The position numbers and the translations under genes were made by a program. Of a stretch of DNA of 64,000 nucleotides, positions 60,101-63,130 are shown in pieces; the stretch's first letter is position 1, and every line of letters begins with the position of its first letter. The DNA comes from Ixodes scapularis (Eukaryota; Arthropoda; Arachnida; Ixodida; Ixodidae): NCBI RefSeq assembly GCF_016920785.2, contig NW_024609837.1:44766745-44830744 (forward strand), in the 5' to 3' direction. The notes under the pieces were generated by a model that saw only the letters and a list, made by a program, of their open reading frames with translations, had not been told where the DNA came from and did not search any database.

Positions 60101-62864
60101 ATACTTGGCGCCCACTAGTGCCAGTAAGCTTGTGTGACGCTAAAAAAAATGAAAGCCGTTTACAACTCTCTGTAATGCCAAATTACAGCGCAGCTCTGGA
60201 GGAGGAGAGGGGGCGGGTACGGAGGGGAGGGTATTCTCTTCTTCCCCATCCGTACCTACCCCTCCTCCTCTCCTGCTCCCCTTCCATTTAGCAGGAAATT
60301 GGCGTTAAATTTCTGGCTAGATTTAGCAAAAATTTTCCCGCTAAATTTAGCGGGGAGTTCAGCGAGTATTTTCCCGCTAAATATAGCGGGGAAATTGAAT
60401 TGATGTTGAGTCCACGCGACGTCAATTTCCCCGCTAAATTTAGCGGAAAGGTTTTTCAGCTAAATTTCACGTGACGTCACATTCATTGACGTGACGTCAC
60501 ATGTGAAGTCATGGGTGACGTCACGAGGATAAGATTTTCCCACTGAATTTGGCGTGAAATTTTTTCGCTAGGTCCTGCTAAATTTAGCGCGAAAATTTCC
60601 GTGCCAAATTTAGCGGAAGAAATTTCCCCCTAAATTTAGTGGAAAATTTTTTTCGTGTTGAGTGGTGTCACGTGTGACGGCGCGCGGCATGCCTCCCTGA
60701 CGCTAACATGGTCGGGCCTTAAAGGACAACCTCCAGAATCGTCTTCTGCCGGACAGAAACCCGGTTCCCAGTTTCCCTCTCCTTATTCCCACTCGCACTT
60801 TTTTCTCCTCTCCCCACACGGGCTACACCACGCTGAAGAGGGAAGGGTCTCCCTCTTTCCCGAATGGAAAGGATGAATTGAGGGAGAGTTTCTTCCTTTC
60901 CGGTTGCTCGTCGGCCTTCCAGTCTGACCTCGGTCAGACTTAACACCGTTAAAAGTTCCCGTGTAACTAGGGTACACAATTCGGTATTAGAGAGTTTTAG
61001 CAGATCGTTTTTTCGCCCCGATAACGATACCTCCTCTCCCCTTCCGGCGGCCTTGGGCATGCGTCGTATCGTTATCGGATATCGTTATCGGGGCGAAAAA
61101 ACGATCTACTAAAACTCTCTACTGTCTGCTATGAGTAGAGCGTTGGCGTCGCTCTGATCTGGTGATGTGACTCTCGGGAGTAACTTGGATCAACTCGAGC
61201 AGGAGTTTGAACACATCTCACAGAACGTAGACAAATGGTGACGCGTGAAAGGGCCTCAACAAAGCCGTAGTGTTGGATAATGTGTAGGGACCCTACCGAA
61301 GCGATGTTCCATACCACGTCCAAGAATTCCCTTACTTTTGTACAAAAATTCTCTAGATAACAGATAGAATAAAACATGAAAGGATGTACTCGTCTGTTTC
61401 GTCCTCTCTATGTTTTTTGTTGTTTTTTTATGTTCCTTAGTATGCTTTACCAACACGCTCTCAATAGGAATATAAAAATTCTCTATCTTATGTACTTTTT
61501 CCTTGCATTTTTTTAAAATATCCCTACATATTTTTTTTACATTTTTGTTTTACTTTTAATTTGAAAACAGCTGGTTTCTGTAGTCACGCAGGCCACTTTG
61601 CGCGCCTTTACCCACAAGAGCCCCAAAAAACGCATGTTTAAAGAGACAAAATTGTTACTGGTCAGTTCATATTTTTATTACCTGAAGGCGCGGCCGTTTT
61701 GCTGCGCCTAGGAGTCCTTCAGACACCACTGTTTCCTACACCGTGATTTTCTCACTTTCTGTTAAAGCTCTTGAACCACAAGGATCTTTTCAAGCGGAGC
61801 TGTTGAGGGCTAGTTTCCCCAGTCTCGTGTCCGTGGACAAATAAATCTTGACACAATTCTCTGGACAGCCACCGCCATTTATGAGCGAGGGCGGCAACGA
61901 GACAACCGACTTCCCGGTTGTCGGTTTGCCGCCATCACTCATAGATGGCGGCACCTAGTAGAGCTCCGCTGCTCTTCATCGAAGTAAACAGACTAAAAGG
62001 TTGTTTGTTTGCTTTTTAGTTGTGCAGTTGTTTTTTTTTGTTTTTTTTTTCAAATCCTTTGATTATATTTTAAAATTCCCGGCAATCGCGTTAAAATTCC
62101 CATTTCCATTTTTCACGGAAATTGAGACTGCATAATCCCTGAAAAAGGAAAAATGCTCTTCGTGGAACATCACTGCCCCCTACCGGAGTCGAGCGTGGGA
62201 CATAGACCACACTGTAAATTTTCGCCCGCTGTTCGGCCCGGAACCCATGTCCAATCAGAGAAGGGAACGAGCATTGTGTCAGTGCTCTGCCGGCACTCCC
62301 GTTCGATGCGCGAACGCAAGAGATCCAGCCGAACGCCGACGCGTGTGACGGCCTCCGTCACTCAAGTTGCGAAACCGGAAACGAATTAGGCCCGTTCACA
62401 CACCCGCGTTTGGTTGCGGCACACTCTGCCGCCTCCGCAAACGCGGTGCGTGAACCGGCCTTTAAGCCCCAGTCACATGGCTAATGCACAACTGTCAGCA
62501 GAAGTATACATATGTAGGAAACAACCCTGCTTCAAATACGCATCAGGCGTAACCGCGGATAATCGTTTGATCACGTCTCGTGTCTTCCGTGTCGTGTCGT
62601 GGGAGCAGCGCTACCGCGGCCATGCCTCAGGCAATCATTCCGCGTTCAGAATATCGGGTTCACTTGTTGACGTCACGGCTCTTTGCGACTCCGCAGGGCG
62701 ATTCCGGTGGGCCTCTTCAGTGTGCCAGGAAGGACGGCCGCTACGTCCTGGCCGGAACCGCGTCGTTTGGTAACAGCTTTTGCACGCTTTTCTGTCCGAC
62801 TGTCTTTGCCCGAACCTCGACGCAGCTGGACTGGATCGCCAGCGTCGTTGGTGCAACTCCCTGA
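18093..62864 (+). CDS. S1 (chymotrypsin-fold) serine protease, six exons, in-frame TGA
   Basis: Exons are 18093-18165, 31588-31765, 43943-44024, 44724-44901, 50670-50815 and 62697-62864. Phases match at every junction and total 825 nt, 274 codons plus stop. Codons 1-20 form a hydrophobic signal peptide. A short pro-region with one Cys precedes IIGG; the residue before it is Gln, not the usual Arg/Lys. Catalytic His is codon 80 (TAAH), Asp codon 126 (DYALL), Ser codon 222 (GDSGGP). Codon 81, normally the Cys paired with the Cys in TCGGS, is TGA. The Cys four residues before Ser is replaced by Ser. Residues near the S1 pocket (Ser at about 189, Gly 216, Thr 226, chymotrypsin numbering) suggest chymotrypsin- or elastase-like preference. 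The gene may be a fresh pseudogene; a secreted digestive, salivary or hemolymph role cannot be told apart. Confidence 0.85.
19562..19633 (-). repeat. tRNA-like SINE head (unit 1)
   Basis: On the minus strand: acceptor CCTGGT pairing ACCAGG, D-arm GCTC...GAGC, anticodon stem CTCCA/TGGAG with loop CCTGTAA, T-arm CCGGG/CCCGG with loop TTCGATA. The anticodon position reads TGT (Thr) but position 33 is C instead of the near-invariant T, and the copy is embedded in a repeated body, so I treat it as a SINE head and not a tRNA gene. Confidence 0.75.
19864..19935 (-). repeat. tRNA-like SINE head (unit 2)
   Basis: Same cloverleaf as the unit at 19562-19633, identical across the tRNA region by eye. It contains intact A-box-like (TAGCTCAATTGG) and B-box-like (GGTTCGATACC) sequences, so it could be transcribed by RNA polymerase III. 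Confidence 0.75.
21551..21683. other. Unassigned spacer
   Basis: Short non-coding interval between the LINE remnant and the foldback MITE. Confidence 0.4.
21686..22273. mobile_element. Foldback MITE with TA target site
   Basis: Starts CAGGGTGTTTCTTTT and ends in inverted form CAGGGTGTTTTTTTT, flanked by TA on both sides (21684-21685, 22274-22275), as for Tc1/mariner-type insertion. The two arms are inverted copies for roughly 230 bp each, sharing words such as 'cgcccagggggacatta', around a centre of about 120 bp. No transposase. Confidence 0.75.
22276..24943. other. Unassigned intronic sequence
   Basis: About 2.7 kb with no recognised coding domain. Short A- and T-runs occur (23808-23819, 24649-24676). 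Nothing with clear boundaries was found by eye. Confidence 0.35.
24944..25924 (+). repeat. Three tandem 327-bp promoter-like monomers
   Basis: Units begin AGTGAGCACGGGAGCACC at 24944, 25271 and 25598, with a 64-bp partial unit at 25925-25988. Units 1 and 2 look identical; unit 3 differs at a few bases. Each full unit carries TATAAA 31 bp before the start of the next unit (25240, 25567, 25894). 327 is divisible by 3, so the array reads through in frame, but the translated sequence has no known domain. Tandem 5' monomers that act as promoters are known from some LINEs such as mouse L1. Confidence 0.85.
25894..25899 (+). promoter_or_regulatory. TATA box of the last monomer
   Basis: TATAAA lies 31 bp upstream of AGTGAGC (25925), the expected distance to a start site. 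Equivalent boxes are at 25240-25245 and 25567-25572. Transcripts starting at AGTGAG would begin exactly at a monomer edge. Confidence 0.6.
25949..26473 (+). CDS. LINE ORF, 5' part: leader, 2A peptide, coiled coil
   Basis: The ATG at 25949 lies in the partial monomer and is in frame with the 2A motif. The product starts with a hydrophobic segment (AALFLFVQ), a second hydrophobic run CVDVFSLLLL, then the 2A motif and a Gln/Asn-rich helical region (IKQNQETMRANISDINSRLL) typical of ORF1 coiled coils. Near 26410 the natural frame moves to another register; this frame ends at 26473 in unrelated sequence. Upstream ATGs inside the monomers are in the same frame, so a longer leader is possible. Confidence 0.7.
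   Translation: MQSTYAALFLFVQAGSSPSLYAKRTSNVFLFVFPCSQVLSETMCECVDVFSLLLLTSGDVETNPGPMNTEQLKQFNEMHQMLVDVNARSIQIQSSQSGILTSINEIKQNQETMRANISDINSRLLAVESSASVVAQLQTAVIDARNVADMVYKAKILRCEHVLTRRKISPVETI
26120..26146 (+). other. 2A ribosome-skipping motif (GDVETNPGP)
   Basis: The residues TSGDVETNPGP match the consensus D-V/I-E-x-N-P-G-P of 2A peptides. Separation would fall between Gly (26141-26143) and Pro (26144-26146), leaving a leader peptide and a downstream product starting Pro-Met. 2A motifs are established in several APE-type LINEs, including CR1, L2 and Rex1 members. Confidence 0.9.
26422..26775 (+). pseudogene. LINE ORF1 RRM-like part, out of frame with its start
   Basis: Residues RRDNLIFFGV, IVRAHRLGR and RPIIIKFSSFKLRDQIL with TVSEDFS form the RRM and C-terminal pattern of L1/CR1-type ORF1 proteins (nucleic-acid chaperone that coats LINE RNA). 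It joins the coiled coil of the preceding frame at about 26405-26425, so one indel separates them. It ends at TAA 26773-26775. Confidence 0.75.
26791..29808 (+). CDS. LINE endonuclease-reverse transcriptase (with ORF1 C-terminus)
   Basis: About 1005 residues in the same register as the RRM piece upstream, separated only by the TAA at 26773. The first 30 residues (LRHNKLHINNRCYAF) look like the normal C-terminus of ORF1, so the original frame was probably continuous. The EEP endonuclease spans about 27000-27690 (FTNIRS, LTETWL, GGGVLIA, LGDFNFPAI, SDHSML). The RT spans about 28440-29300 (YRPISLTS, QHGFRKSLS, FLDFSKAFDKV, SGVPQGSVLGPLLF, catalytic FADD at 28996-29007, YKYLGV). A C-terminal PRTAEEWNHLP block follows. 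The whole frame is intact. Confidence 0.9.
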   Translation: MKLRHNKLHINNRCYAFNSTNGEVYELGPSSLPIVSPAQPTIPQTQSSLTQDSAEARSPTLDLSRGRARLSQFSDVSVLFTNIRSVIKKRDELCSIIDTTDADVVVLTETWLSGRIRNSELFDGSKKFNVYRNDRQDRCGGGVLIAIADHIKSFSLNIACDRELTWVGLVLNHKKWIMGVCYRPPSSSSSFVETLHNAINRIVIRYPSAPIFLLGDFNFPAISWSDDVHCMKVHTIECISFINLCLDFNLSQLVLHPTRVSPTTASVLDLILATHPEHASDITYLPGISDHSMLHFHFKTSVSRPSDQRKKIRDYSRANFDQINNDLPVFFDQYLTDFSGRSVDENWNLYKDKVISLINKYVPLRNILENNQSPWFTKALKRLSNKKKRLYRAAKFSQCERRWAAYHNSVEVYKKAIEGAKSHFFTHSLPDMLVNNPIKFWNTVNKKDRFSISLTTSSGDSVPSDECANVLNSIFMESFSDIRNITYPSMSCSCYLPMDSIFVDPAGIAKIIDELKLSSSSGVDGINSKFLKNTKLYSSLILSKLFEQSLQDGILPCDWRVGKVVPIPKAGDKYSPNNYRPISLTSIPCKLLEHVIFSQLVHFLKSNNFFTEAQHGFRKSLSCDTQLLSFTHDIHSILDRGSQVDCIFLDFSKAFDKVCHELLLLKLSKLNIDPNVLAWIRSFLNNRSQFVTISNENSPPVSVNSGVPQGSVLGPLLFLIYINDLPINVSSSVCLFADDCVIYREICHDSDLSTLQSDINSVSRWCELWLMKLNSSKCKQMRVSRKPNNNPCYHLDGNLLEQVATYKYLGVHLTNNLSWKPHIQYVTTRANCMLGYLKRNFSLAPISLKLILYKTLIRPKLEYAASIWDPGHDTLITALESIQNRSARFILSNYHRTASVTSMKNSLCLPLLSMRRKISRLCLFHKMYFHNPLQSNRMITPPFYISSRLDHQHKVGVPSSFTTTFQSSFLPRTAEEWNHLPGLIATITDTNLFRNSITSYFSSDP
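29809..29955 (+). repeat. LINE 3' UTR and AATA tail
   Basis: Contains CCCTCTGTAATGCCTTCGGG then AATAAATAAATAAATAAA. A fragment of a related 3' end recurs at 55560-55662. Confidence 0.85.
29956..30639. other. Non-coding, includes a GTTAC-rich transposon end
   Basis: Bases 30110-30290 contain AAGTAACGAGTTACATTATCGCGATACAAGTAACGCGATGCTACCCAAGACTGG-like sequence, which resembles the right end of a hAT-like element with GTTAC-rich subterminal repeats. No partner end was placed. The rest is unassigned. Confidence 0.4.
30640..30930 (-). mobile_element. tRNA-derived SINE, single copy
   Basis: Same body and tRNA-like head (30718-30789, minus strand) as the SINE dimer, with several substitutions that weaken the anticodon arm. 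The flank 'cagctcgcttgcacctttgcatt' near 30880 matches the 5' extension of the dimer. Confidence 0.75.
30985..31085. repeat. Degenerate GACGTCGTCCTAGA-type short repeats
   Basis: Imperfect tandem words of the type 'gtcgtcctaga' occur here; a related, inverted cluster lies at 42900-43045. Confidence 0.6.
31588..31765 (+). CDS. Protease exon 2: pro-region, activation site, catalytic His
   Basis: Follows acceptor CAAAG. Encodes ACGVRGPSAQ, then IIGGDDAG (new N-terminus after activation), FPWMVSL, TCGGSIIN and ITAAH with the catalytic His at 31752-31754. The next codon (31755-31757) is TGA. After it VQE continues the family pattern and the exon ends in phase 2 at donor GA|GTGGGT, which joins exon 3 correctly. 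The stop therefore lies inside an otherwise well-formed exon. Confidence 0.82.
31766..32150. other. Unassigned intronic sequence
   Basis: Two related words 'atagtgggta' near 31872 and 32041 hint at repeat edges but no element was resolved. Confidence 0.3.
32152..32538. mobile_element. Small TIR element (CCATAGCCTCCTCT ends)
   Basis: The left end CCATAGCCTCCTCTCTACTC and the right end GAGGAGGCTATGG, preceded by GCTTTGTCAGTATA, are inverted copies over about 26 bp. The roughly 385-bp interior has no credible coding frame. Target duplication unclear. Confidence 0.55.
32539..35049. other. Unassigned intronic sequence
   Basis: About 2.5 kb without a recognised gene or bounded element. Small frames occur on both strands with no motif that I can name. 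Confidence 0.35.
35058..35224. mobile_element. Short hAT-type MITE (CAGGCACGTAGCC ends)
   Basis: Starts CAGGCACGTAGCCAGAA and ends TTGGCTACGTGCCTG in inverted form, flanked by ACGAGAAG (35050-35057) and ACGAGAAA (35225-35232), an 8-bp duplication with one change. The interior is mostly two G-runs. The length is 167 bp. Confidence 0.75.
35225..35590. repeat. Tandem duplication, period about 184 bp
   Basis: Two units share long words such as 'aaaaaggtgtagtgcattatca' and 'gttatgggacaccccactta', offset by 184 bp, with scattered substitutions. The MITE at 35058 sits in the edge of the array. Confidence 0.85.
35752..36120 (-). pseudogene. PIF/Harbinger transposase fragment (HARBI1-like)
   Basis: Minus-strand residues FRRQYRLSKAVV, LCDEL, then VLCALRFFGTGSFQ and HLSVSHMTVSRAVR match the N-terminal region of Harbinger transposases (R-FRLS...LC-EL...ALRFYATGSFQ...VSQPTVSR). 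An in-frame stop precedes LCDEL and the frame ends in unrelated sequence, so only an N-terminal fragment remains. The DDE catalytic part is not seen. Confidence 0.75.
36335..38816. mobile_element. hAT-like element with TTCGAA-rich arms
   Basis: Starts TAGGGATGTCGCGAAC and ends GTTCGCGGCATCCCTA, its inverted partner with one change, and is flanked by perfect 8-bp duplications ATTTTGAG (36327-36334 and 38817-38824). Both arms (36340-36790 and 38400-38805) are packed with GTTCGAA/TTCGAATTTTCGAA words. The 2482-bp element has no transposase frame. Target duplication length supports hAT. Confidence 0.85.
36346..36790. repeat. TTCGAA-type subterminal repeats, left arm
   Basis: More than twenty imperfect GTTCGAAAATTCGAA-like words, themselves palindromic at TTCGAA. 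The right arm at 38400-38805 has the same words. Confidence 0.8.
38825..39194. other. Unassigned intronic sequence
   Basis: No gene. Contains GACGTCAG words and a word pair 'acaaagttgtgcctgacga' near 39080 without a resolved partner. Confidence 0.3.
39195..39376. repeat. Block A, second copy, inverted relative to 5560-5753
   Basis: Matches 5560-5753 as reverse complement (for example 'aaaagaactgtggaagctcg'), while the adjoining block B keeps its orientation. A and B therefore switched relative orientation between the two loci. Confidence 0.65.
39377..39589. mobile_element. MITE-like block B, second copy
   Basis: Homologous to 5754-5972 and ends GGTGATATCGGTCTATAGA. Non-coding. Confidence 0.55.
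39590..40060. other. Unassigned intronic sequence
   Basis: GC-rich, with several short overlapping frames on both strands and no recognisable motif. Confidence 0.35.
40061..41056. mobile_element. TIR element, CCCAG-TAGCACAAG ends, GTGGGC-rich
   Basis: The left end CCCAGCTAGCACAAGGTGGG and right end CTTGTGCTACCTGGG are inverted partners. Both flanks of the interior (40076-40180 and 40795-41040) are dense in GTGGGACC, CCCAAGTGGG and GCCCAC words. About 1 kb, no coding frame. Target duplication was not identified, so the superfamily is open. Confidence 0.65.
41057..41639. other. Unassigned intronic sequence
   Basis: A 120-codon + strand frame (41219-41581) has no motif I recognise and I do not call it a gene. 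Confidence 0.3.
41640..42570. repeat. Diverged R1 copy with R2 insertion
   Basis: Words from the R1 repeat (for example 'acaagcggccacgtg', 'gtagccacgcgct', 'tgctcacacagt', 'acgtcatcaa') recur in order with the 4891-5365 and 59665-60141 copies. Bases 41775-41960 (R2: 'cgaactcgtcgtcgc', 'ggtaacaact', 'ggcaaatccc') match 50080-50200 and appear to be inserted. Confidence 0.5.
42571..42899. other. Unassigned intronic sequence
   Basis: No gene or bounded repeat recognised. Confidence 0.3.
42900..43045. repeat. GGACGACGTCGAGGACGT short tandem repeats
   Basis: A run of imperfect 9- to 18-bp units of the type GAGGACGACGTC. Related to the cluster at 30985-31085. Confidence 0.7.
43046..43440. other. 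Unassigned intronic sequence
   Basis: A 101-codon minus-strand frame (43023-43328) has no recognisable motif; not called. Confidence 0.3.
43441..43927. mobile_element. Palindrome-array element, copy B (short, AGG-rich)
   Basis: Opposite orientation to copy A: starts TTTAGAGCGCAGCTCTTAGG, CGGTTCCGGCTTGAG and the GCGTCGCCGTC block, and ends CTCAAGAGCTGCGCTCCAAT, GCGTTACAGGGAGTTGTAAA, CGGCTTTCACTTTT. It contains the 40-bp hairpin GCGCGGTGCAT... (43576-43615). The internal array is GGAGGA-rich instead of CACGTG or TGACGTCA. Its T-rich end runs directly into the splice acceptor of protease exon 3. Confidence 0.7.
43943..44024 (+). CDS. Protease exon 3
   Basis: After acceptor TTTGTTTTCAG; encodes DPSPSRYRIGVGGYRLSD then RKVSA, the strand region between His and Asp. 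Ends in phase 0 at donor GCC|GTAAGC. Its first base completes the Glu codon begun in exon 2. Confidence 0.8.
44025..44723 (+). other. Intron 3
   Basis: GTAAGC to GCAAGTGCAG. Non-coding, T-rich before the acceptor; no bounded repeat recognised. Confidence 0.6.
44724..44901 (+). CDS. Protease exon 4: catalytic Asp
   Basis: Encodes VTIHSNYDD, then NYDYALLRFE with the catalytic Asp, PICLPE (Cys that pairs with the pro-region Cys) and QTCTLTGWGTT. Ends in phase 1 at donor A|GTGAGT and joins exon 5 to complete a Thr codon. Confidence 0.88.
44902..45865. other. Start of intron 4, unassigned
   Basis: No gene or bounded element recognised. Two medium frames on opposite strands (45160-45620) overlap each other and carry no motif. 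Confidence 0.4.
45866..46588. mobile_element. Palindrome-array element, copy C (CACGTG-rich)
   Basis: Same ends and orientation as copy B (TTTTAGAGCGCAGCTCTTAG; ... CTCAAGAGCTGCGCTCCAAT, GTTGTAAACGGCTTTCAC). The core at 45955-46445 consists of repeated AAGGTCACGTGACCCC units, with more than twenty CACGTG palindromes in about 490 bp. The TGACGTCA array and the hairpin of copy A are absent. Confidence 0.75.
46780..47175. repeat. GT/GC-rich microsatellite
   Basis: About 400 bp of GTGTGCGTGCGC variants, uninterrupted by other sequence. Long Cys-Val-rich and His-Thr-rich frames in it are repeat artefacts. Confidence 0.95.
47176..47363. other. Unassigned spacer
   Basis: Short non-coding interval. 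Confidence 0.3.
47364..47515. mobile_element. Near-perfect palindromic MITE, 150 bp
   Basis: Arms of about 70 bp mirror each other around GCCTAGGGCCTAGGC (centre near 47440): 'ctcagcaagaagcat' at the left pairs 'atgcgtcttgctgag' at the right, and 'ggggtgccgaca' pairs 'tgtcggcacccc'. Confidence 0.75.
47516..48435. other. Unassigned intronic sequence
   Basis: No gene recognised. A stretch near 48210-48295 is rich in GCGCATGCGC-like words. Confidence 0.35.
48436..49830 (+). pseudogene. Decayed LINE reverse transcriptase
   Basis: Starts inside the RT with EQYSFIKGKWVETNL, then IYSDVSKAFDRVNH, SSGVHQGRNLGPI (degenerate VPQG-LGP) and FVND, followed after frame breaks by a C-terminal region (SIERFQNRF, ERLLTKLGLSSLFDRRRYQD, 49300-49440) typical of Jockey/CR1-like ORF2 ends, and a short AT-rich 3' end near 49800-49830. 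The FADD catalytic box is not recognisable. Truncated 5' end, as usual for LINE insertions. Confidence 0.75.
49861..50082. mobile_element. TIR element with GCAGTCAAAC repeats
   Basis: The left end contains TTCAGACACTTGTGTTTGATTGCGTTTGACTGCGTTGCG-type sequence and the right end the inverted form, GCAACGCAGTCAAAC repeated three more times then GCAACTGTCTGAACC. About 220 bp. Confidence 0.65.
50080..50420. repeat. Repeat R2, second copy, with inserted MITE
   Basis: Matches 41775-41960 ('aacttgtcgtcgcc', 'gataacaactt', 'aaggcaaatcc', then 'aacgtcaaggatggaa' and 'tctcggcgctaa'). The match is interrupted at about 50212-50347 by a foldback MITE. Confidence 0.55.
50212..50347. mobile_element. Foldback MITE, TCTGGAYACTTGGCG ends
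   Basis: Left arm ATCCTGGACACTTGGCGAAA and right arm, inverted, ATCTGGATACTTGGCGCAAA are alike over about 55 bp, around a centre of about 22 bp. Its position inside R2 is confirmed by the uninterrupted copy at 41860-41920. Confidence 0.7.
50468..50560. mobile_element. Tiny foldback element next to exon 5
   Basis: Perfect 22-bp inverted arms beginning AAACCGAAAAACACCGAATC at 50468-50489 and 50539-50560, around a G-rich centre. It ends 109 bp before exon 5. Confidence 0.7.
50670..50815 (+). CDS. Protease exon 5
   Basis: After acceptor TTTTACACAG; encodes SLIVRIPDILQKLDVDIV, EKCDPFF and DTMICVHK, the loop region with a conserved Cys pair, ending GTSPSG. I place the donor at GGT|GTAAGC (50816), which gives phase 0 and joins directly to GDSGGP in exon 6. 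The competing GTGTAA donor two bases earlier would break the frame. The residue normally Cys, four before the catalytic Ser, is Ser here. Confidence 0.8.
50953..51958. mobile_element. TTAA-target element, AGGGGCCCTGCAA ends
   Basis: Starts AGGGGCCCTGCAACGAC after TTAG and ends ATTGCAGGGCCCCT before TTAA, so the ends are inverted and the target resembles TTAA, as in piggyBac or Kolobok-type elements. About 1.0 kb, no transposase. Confidence 0.65.
51959..53144. other. Unassigned intronic sequence
   Basis: AT-rich, no gene or bounded repeat recognised. Confidence 0.35.
53632..53778. mobile_element. GGGAGTTTTAG-family MITE, short copy 1
   Basis: Ends GAGAGATTTAGTAGATCC and, inverted, GAGAATTTTAGTAGATCGG; interior has CCGATAACGATA words shared with 60983-61128. 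Confidence 0.6.
55287..56336. mobile_element. Mutator-like foldback element 2
   Basis: Starts GGGTTCCCGGACATTTCATC and ends, inverted, GGGACCGGACATTTCATC, flanked by TGAAGCGTT and AGAAACGTT, an imperfect 9-bp duplication. The TIRs consist of tandem TTCATCGAACGCCGT units (55302-55410 and 56180-56325). Similar words at 35660-35700 suggest another remnant. No transposase. Confidence 0.75.
55560..55662 (+). repeat. LINE 3' tail fragment
   Basis: CACCCCCTCTGTATTACCCG, TTGAGGGCATTGTAACAAAT and AAATAAA resemble the 3' end of the LINE at 29880-29955. Only the terminal part is recognisable. Confidence 0.6.
57198..57476. other. Unassigned intronic sequence
   Basis: No gene or bounded repeat recognised. 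Confidence 0.3.
57481..59165. mobile_element. TTAA-target element, AGGGACACTGACA ends
   Basis: Starts AGGGACACTGACACC directly after TTAA (57477-57480) and ends TGTCAGTGTCCCT directly before TTAA (59166-59169). TTAA duplications with AGGG ends fit piggyBac or Kolobok-type elements. The 1685-bp interior contains a tRNA-like sequence but no transposase frame. Confidence 0.75.
58290..58358 (-). repeat. Degenerate tRNA-Val(CAC)-like sequence
   Basis: Minus strand: AGTAGCTCAGTGGGGAAGAC (D-arm), loop TTCACAC with anticodon CAC, and GGGTTCGATCCCCCG (T-arm) are visible. The acceptor stem does not pair, so it is not a functional tRNA gene; it may be a SINE head. Confidence 0.5.
59170..59519. other. 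Unassigned intronic sequence
   Basis: No gene or bounded repeat recognised. Confidence 0.3.
59520..60141. repeat. Repeat R1, copy 2 (uninterrupted)
   Basis: Continuous counterpart of the split copy at 3705-5365. At about 59645-59665, where copy 1 holds the palindrome-array element, it has only an A-rich join ('gcgaaaaaaaatgaaagaccc'), so it represents the unoccupied site. Element copy D follows directly at its right end. Confidence 0.65.
60142..60660. mobile_element. Palindrome-array element, copy D (one end plus TTTAGCGG array)
   Basis: Begins GAAAGCCGTTTACAACTCTC, then CAGCGCAGCTCTGGAGGAGG, matching one end of copies A-C. A short purine/pyrimidine block is followed by an array of CCGCTAAATTTAGCGG palindromes (60330-60640) interspersed with CACGTGACGTCAC. 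The opposite end (AAGAGCTGCGCTCTA) was not found, so it is truncated or decayed. Confidence 0.6.
60661..60980. other. Unassigned intronic sequence
   Basis: No gene recognised; a CCTCTCC-rich stretch with short frames on both strands. Confidence 0.3.
60983..61128. mobile_element. GGGAGTTTTAG-family MITE, short copy 2
   Basis: GAGAGTTTTAGCAGATCGTT at the left and its inverted form GAGAGTTTTAGTAGATCGTT at the right, with arms extending through TTCGCCCCGATAACGATA on both sides (about 45 bp). Confidence 0.75.
61129..61865. other. Unassigned intronic sequence
   Basis: AT-rich, no gene or bounded repeat recognised. Confidence 0.3.
61866..61958. repeat. Imperfect hairpin, about 93 bp
   Basis: GCCACCGCCATTTATGAGCG and GACAACCGACTTCCC on the left pair GGTTGTCGG and CATAGATGGCGGC on the right. 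Possibly a tiny MITE. Confidence 0.55.
61959..62390. other. Unassigned intronic sequence
   Basis: T-rich then GC-rich; no feature recognised. Confidence 0.3.
62391..62466. mobile_element. Tiny foldback MITE upstream of exon 6
   Basis: GGCCCGTTCACACACCCGCG at the left and GCGGTGCGTGAACCGGCC at the right are inverted partners over about 22 bp; flanks TTAG and TTTAA suggest a TTAA-like target. Confidence 0.55.
62697..62864 (+). CDS. Protease exon 6: catalytic Ser and C-terminus
   Basis: After acceptor GCGACTCCGCAG; opens with GDSGGPLQC (catalytic Ser at 62703-62705), then VLAGTASFG, a CTLFC pair in the 220s loop, TVFARTS and LDWI, ending at TGA 62862-62864. Length and layout fit the last exon of S1 proteases. 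The usual SWG triplet is SFG and Gly226 is Thr. Confidence 0.9.
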   Translation, partial: GDSGGPLQCARKDGRYVLAGTASFGNSFCTLFCPTVFARTSTQLDWIASVVGATP

Positions 62865-63124
62865 AGCCCAAGTCCCTCTGCTCCTGCATCATACAAAAAG
62901 ACGCGCGGTGATGGCTGTAGGCAGGCAGGATGAGAGAATCCTCTGCGGACAAAAACCTGTATGATAACGGGGTTTCTTTTCTTTTCTTATGACAAACGTG
63001 ACAAGAGCGACACAGCGTTCCCCAAAGTCTGTTTGCAGCAGACTGTTTAATGTATGATGTATTTGCAGAGTTTCCGCGGCTCAAAGGTTATAGACTTCGC
63101 CAAATGTCGCCCCGTTTGCTTTTC

Positions 63125-63130
63125 AATAAA
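63125..63130 (+). terminator. Polyadenylation signal of the protease gene
   Basis: AATAAA 261 bp after the stop codon, followed by an A-rich stretch. No stronger signal lies between it and the stop. Confidence 0.6.

Larger units (their letters stand above)
50816..62696 (+). other. Intron 5 (11.9 kb)
   Basis: GTAAGC to GCGACTCCGCAG. Filled by transposable elements listed separately. Confidence 0.65.
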
